Positions 60,852 through 64,000 of a DNA stretch of 64,000 nt are shown in pieces (the first letter of the stretch is position 1; every line of letters begins with the position of its first letter). The translations under genes were made by a program, and so were the position numbers. The notes below the pieces were generated by a model. The model did no database searches. It was not told where the DNA came from and saw nothing but the letters and a program-made list of their open reading frames with translations. The stretch covers positions 11,592 to 75,591 of the forward strand of contig JBLRWH010000005.1 of assembly GCA_047921395.1 (NCBI GenBank), given 5' to 3'. The stretch is from XN24 sp047921395 (GTDB lineage: Bacteria > Pseudomonadota > Gammaproteobacteria > Steroidobacterales > XN24).

Positions 60852-62548
60852 TTCGCAGGCCCATCCGGCGGCGCACGGTCGACGAGACCGCACTCTCGGC
60901 GCTCCAGGGCGTACCGCCGGTGCTTGCGCGCCTGTATGCCGCGCGCGGCGTCACGAATCCGCAGGCGCTCGACCTCGGCCTGGCTGGCCTGGCCCCGGTC
61001 GGCAGCCTGGAGGGCGTGGAGGCCGCCGCCCAGCTGGTGGCCGAGCACCTGGAGCACGGCCGGCGCATCCTCATTGTCGGGGACTTCGATGCGGATGGCG
61101 CCACCAGCACCGCCCTGCTGATGCGGGTCCTGCAGGGCGTGGGCGGTACCCCGAGCTACCTCGTGCCGGATCGCTTCGTGCACGGCTACGGTCTCAGCCC
61201 GGCGCTGGTGCGTGACGCCGTGGCGCGCCGCCCGGAACTCCTGGTCACCGTCGACAGCGGCATCAACTGCCACGCCGGGGTCGCGCTGGCGCGCGAGCTC
61301 GGGATGGACGTGCTCGTGACGGATCACCATCTGCCGGGGCCGCAACTCCCGCCGGCAACGGCCATCGTCAACCCGGCGATCCCCGGGCAAGGCTTCCCGA
61401 GCCGCTGCCTCGCGGGGGTCGGAGTCGCCTTCTACCTGGCTGCCGCGCTGGCGCGTCGCCTCGGTGCGGATCGTGGCCTCGTGCCGGGGCTGCTGGACCT
61501 CGTGGCGCTCGGCACGGTGGCCGACCTCGTGCCCCTGGATCGCAACAACCGCATTCTCGTGGCCCATGGCCTGCAACGCATTCGCGCCGGCGCCTGCCGG
61601 CCCGGCATCACGGCGCTGCTCGCGGCAGGGAAGCGGGATCCGCGCGCCGCGGTGACCACCGACCTGGCCTTCGCCGCAGGTCCGCGGCTGAACGCCGCCG
61701 GGCGGCTCGACGACATGTCGGTCGGGATCGAGTGCCTGTTGAGCGACGATGCGGCGCGTGCGAGCGAACTGGCGGCGCTGTTGTCCGGCCTGAACGAGGA
61801 ACGCAAGGAGATCGAGGCACGCATGCAGCAGGAGGCGCTGAAGGCGATCGCGGGGCTCGAGCCGGGCCCGGGCAGCCTGCCGCCGGTCCTGTGCGTGCAC
61901 CGCCCCGGCTGGCACAGCGGCGTGGTCGGCCTCGTGGCGGCTCGTCTGAAAGAGCGCTACCACCGGCCGGCGGTGGCATTCGCCACGGAAGATAGCGGGA
62001 TGTTGAAGGGCTCCGCGCGGTCGATTCCCGGGTTACACATCCGCGACGTGCTGGCCGACGTGGATGCGCGCCACCCCGGCCTGGTCGAGCGCTTCGGCGG
62101 CCACGCGATGGCAGCGGGGCTCAGCATGGCGCCGGCGGGCCTGCCGGTGTTTCGCGCTGCGCTGGCGGCAGAAGTGGCGGCGCGACTGGAGCCCGGCGCG
62201 CTGGACGGCGAGATCGTCTCCGACGGCGAATTGCCTGAGGAGGCCATGGGTCTCGCGACGGCCGAGCTGTTGCGCGATGCCGCACCGTGGGGACAGGGGT
62301 TTCCCGAGCCGCTGTTCGACGGCCTCTTCGAGCTGCTGGAGGCACGCATCGTCGGCGTCGACCACCTGAAGCTCAAGCTGCGCCCCGTCGGCGGACGGCG
62401 CATGCTCGACGGCATCGCCTTCCGCCAGGCCGAGCGCATCAGCGGGGGGCGGCCCGCGCGGGTCCGGCTGGCTTATCGCCTCGGGGTCAACGACTACGCG
62501 GGCGTACGCACCGCGCAGCTCGTGGTCGAGTACCTCGAGCCGGCTTGA
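60842..62548 (+). CDS. recJ: Single-stranded-DNA-specific exonuclease RecJ
   Basis: RecJ degrades single-stranded DNA 5' to 3' in recombination and mismatch repair. The 568-residue protein has the DHH phosphoesterase motifs ILIVGDFDADGATSTAL and VTDHHLPG, a DHHA1 domain with VVGLVAARLKERYHRPA and the FGGHAMAAGLSM motif, and a C-terminal OB fold. The start is one of two adjacent GTG codons (60842, 60845); a long upstream open frame is shadow coding from rpfE. It is followed after 98 bases by prfB. Confidence 0.95.
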   Translation: MVLIRRPIRRRTVDETALSALQGVPPVLARLYAARGVTNPQALDLGLAGLAPVGSLEGVEAAAQLVAEHLEHGRRILIVGDFDADGATSTALLMRVLQGVGGTPSYLVPDRFVHGYGLSPALVRDAVARRPELLVTVDSGINCHAGVALARELGMDVLVTDHHLPGPQLPPATAIVNPAIPGQGFPSRCLAGVGVAFYLAAALARRLGADRGLVPGLLDLVALGTVADLVPLDRNNRILVAHGLQRIRAGACRPGITALLAAGKRDPRAAVTTDLAFAAGPRLNAAGRLDDMSVGIECLLSDDAARASELAALLSGLNEERKEIEARMQQEALKAIAGLEPGPGSLPPVLCVHRPGWHSGVVGLVAARLKERYHRPAVAFATEDSGMLKGSARSIPGLHIRDVLADVDARHPGLVERFGGHAMAAGLSMAPAGLPVFRAALAAEVAARLEPGALDGEIVSDGELPEEAMGLATAELLRDAAPWGQGFPEPLFDGLFELLEARIVGVDHLKLKLRPVGGRRMLDGIAFRQAERISGGRPARVRLAYRLGVNDYAGVRTAQLVVEYLEPA

Positions 62549-62646
62549 CGCGGCACGCCTTTGCCGTGGCACCAGGACCCGCGTGCCTCTTGCGCTGCGT
62601 GATAAACTGCCCGTTTACCGAAGCTCGAGCAAGCCCAGACGCCGCC

Positions 62647-63742
62647 ATGGAACTATCCCCACTACGCCAGCAGCTGAACGACCTTGCCTCCAGGGCGGAT
62701 GCCCTGAGGAGGTATCTTTGACTACCCGGGCAAGCGCGAACGGCTCGAGGAAGTGCGGCGTGAGCTCGAGGATCCGGCCGTCTGGAACAAGCCTGACACG
62801 GCCCAGGCGCTCGGCAAGGAACGCGCCCAGCTCGAGGGCGTGGTGGACGTTCTCGACCATATCACGCGCGGCGTGACGGAAGGCGCCGACCTGCTGGAAC
62901 TCGCGGCGGAGGAAGACGACGAGGTGACGGCCGCGGGAATCGCCTCGGACGCCGAGCAGCTCGAAAAACAGATCGCCGAGCTGGAGTTCCACCGGATGTT
63001 CTCCGGCGCCATGGACGCCAGCAACGCCTTCATCGACATCAATGCGGGCCAGGGGGGCACCGAGGCGCAGGACTGGGCCGAGATGCTGCTCCGCATGTAC
63101 CTGCGCTGGATGGAGGGGCACGGCTTCGAGGCGGAGATCATCGAGGCCTCCGAGGGCGAGGTGGCCGGGATCAAGAGTGCCACGGTGCATGTCAGGGGGG
63201 CCTATGCCTACGGCTGGCTGCGCACCGAGACAGGGATCCACCGGCTGGTGCGCAAGTCGCCGTTCGATTCCGGCAACCGCCGCCACACCAGCTTCGCGGG
63301 CGTGTTCGTTTCCCCGGAAGTCGATGAAGACGTCGACATCGAGATCAATCCGGCGGACCTCCGCATCGACGTCTACCGGGCGAGCGGCGCCGGCGGCCAG
63401 CACGTCAATCGCACGGAGTCGGCGGTGCGCATCACCCACCTGCCGACGAACACGGTCGTGCAGTGCCAGAGCGATCGCAGCCAGCACAAGAACAAGGCCA
63501 CGGCCATGAACCAGCTCAGGGCCAAGCTCTACGAGATGGAGATGCAGGAGCGGCGCGCCCAGGCCCAGGCGGTCGAGGACACGAAATCAGACATCGCGTG
63601 GGGCCACCAGATTCGTAGCTACGTGCTCGACCAGTCACGCATCAAGGACCTGCGCACCGGCGTGGAAGTCGGCAATACCCAGGCCGTGCTCAACGGCGAC
63701 CTGGACCAGTTCATCGAGGCCAGCCTGAAGCAGGGCCTCTAG
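62647..63742 (+). CDS. prfB: Peptide chain release factor 2, with programmed +1 frameshift
   Basis: RF2 reads UAA and UGA stop codons. The gene is in two frames: 62647-62718 (MELSPLRQQLNDLASRADAL to RRYL) and 62720-63742. The shift site is CTT TGA C with an upstream AGGAGG acting as internal Shine-Dalgarno, the classic autoregulatory arrangement: low RF2 causes pausing at TGA and shifting. The joined product is 364 residues. It has the stop-codon recognition SPFDSGNRRHTSF and the catalytic GAGGQHVNRTESAVR (GGQ) motif. lysS follows after 18 bases, as in E. coli. Confidence 0.97.
62712..62722 (+). promoter_or_regulatory. prfB programmed +1 frameshift site
   Basis: The slippery sequence TATCTTTGACT, with AGGAGG directly before it (62707-62712), tells the ribosome to slip from CTT at the in-frame TGA (62719-62721) so that translation resumes with GAC (62720-62722). 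The layout matches the E. coli site AGGGGGTATCTTTGAC almost base for base. Confidence 0.95.
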
Positions 63743-63760
63743 TCCGAGACGGGGAATCGT

Positions 63761-64000
63761 ATGTCGGAACAGCCAGAACACGCCCTGATCGCGGAGCGCC
63801 GCCGCAAGCTTGAAGCGCTACGCGAGGCCGGCAAGGCCTATCCGAACGATTTCCGCCGCAACGCGCGGGCCGAGGATCTGCAGCTGGCGTTCGGTGCGCT
63901 CGACGGCGAGATGCTGGAGCGCGAAGGCGTGCCGGTCACGGTCGCCGGCCGCATGATGGCCAAGCGGGTCATGGGCAAGGCGAGTTTCGCCCGGCTCGAG
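63761..64000 (+). CDS. lysS: Lysyl-tRNA synthetase, N-terminal part (truncated by window edge)
   Basis: The first 80 residues of class II LysRS. The start MSEQPEHALIAERRRKLEAL and the following GKAYPNDFRRN and GVPVTVAGRMMAKRVMGKAS segments match the anticodon-binding OB domain of bacterial LysS. The prfB-lysS pair is conserved. The catalytic domain lies beyond the window. Confidence 0.95.
   Translation, partial: MSEQPEHALIAERRRKLEALREAGKAYPNDFRRNARAEDLQLAFGALDGEMLEREGVPVTVAGRMMAKRVMGKASFARLE

Overview
The window is 64 kb of high-GC DNA from a gammaproteobacterium. Two things point there: the long conserved chain rpsB-tsf-pyrH-frr-uppS-cdsA-dxr-rseP-bamA-skp-lpxD-fabZ-lpxA-lpxB-rnhB-dnaE-accA-tilS-pyrG-kdsA-eno-ftsB-ispD-ispF-truD, and the surE-pcm-yqaA-nlpD-rpoS block. 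An rpfE-like gene beside recJ, prfB and lysS recalls the Xanthomonadales-type neighbourhood. Secreted peptidases, nirS and a Hox hydrogenase suggest an environmental, facultatively denitrifying lineage. The exact family is inference. The sequence is a draft scaffold: it contains a 100-N gap whose two flanks are an identical 55-mer, and both window ends cut through genes (nirS and lysS).

Layout. 1-4815: the d1 domain of cytochrome cd1 nitrite reductase, exported MsrB and MsrA, and a DPP5-like S9 peptidase. 4850-5508: a small lipoprotein gene and a frameshifted relative around the assembly gap. 5645-10709 (minus strand): a tight hoxFUYH-hoxW operon for an NAD-reducing [NiFe]-hydrogenase, preceded by an MFS transporter. 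12309-19499: an S10 carboxypeptidase-like protein, YaiI, a DUF3185 membrane protein, a fasciclin-domain remnant, a stand-alone cyclic-nucleotide-binding protein, an M61-like metallopeptidase and a second S9 peptidase. 19524-25058 (minus strand): dapD, dapC, glnD and map, divergent from rpsB. 25160-52800: the large plus-strand run for translation, isoprenoids, the envelope, lipid A, DNA replication and glycolysis. 52860-64000: smr, surE-pcm-yqaA-nlpD-rpoS, an M13 peptidase, a Mth938-domain protein, rpfE-like, recJ, prfB (with programmed frameshift) and the start of lysS.

How the genes work together. The central run couples ribosome assembly factors (S2, EF-Ts, RRF) to outer-membrane biogenesis: RseP, BamA, Skp, four lipid A enzymes and KdsA. 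It also carries isoprenoid enzymes (Dxr, IspD, IspF, UppS) that feed peptidoglycan and quinone synthesis. The Hox enzyme would link H2 to the NAD(H) pool, and NirS would use nitrite as electron acceptor. At least five exported peptidases (two S9, S10, M61-like, M13) fit a peptide-scavenging life.

Most of the window is ordinary core genome, and I found no convincing new multigene system. The points most worth a second look are: the duplicated 55-mer and broken lipoprotein paralogue at the gap; a GC-poor, rare-codon island inside dnaE just before its catalytic aspartates; a dispersed purine-rich repeat in three places; a fasciclin gene reduced to its signal peptide and tail; and the structured rpsB leader. 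No tRNA, rRNA, CRISPR array, insertion sequence or prophage gene was seen.
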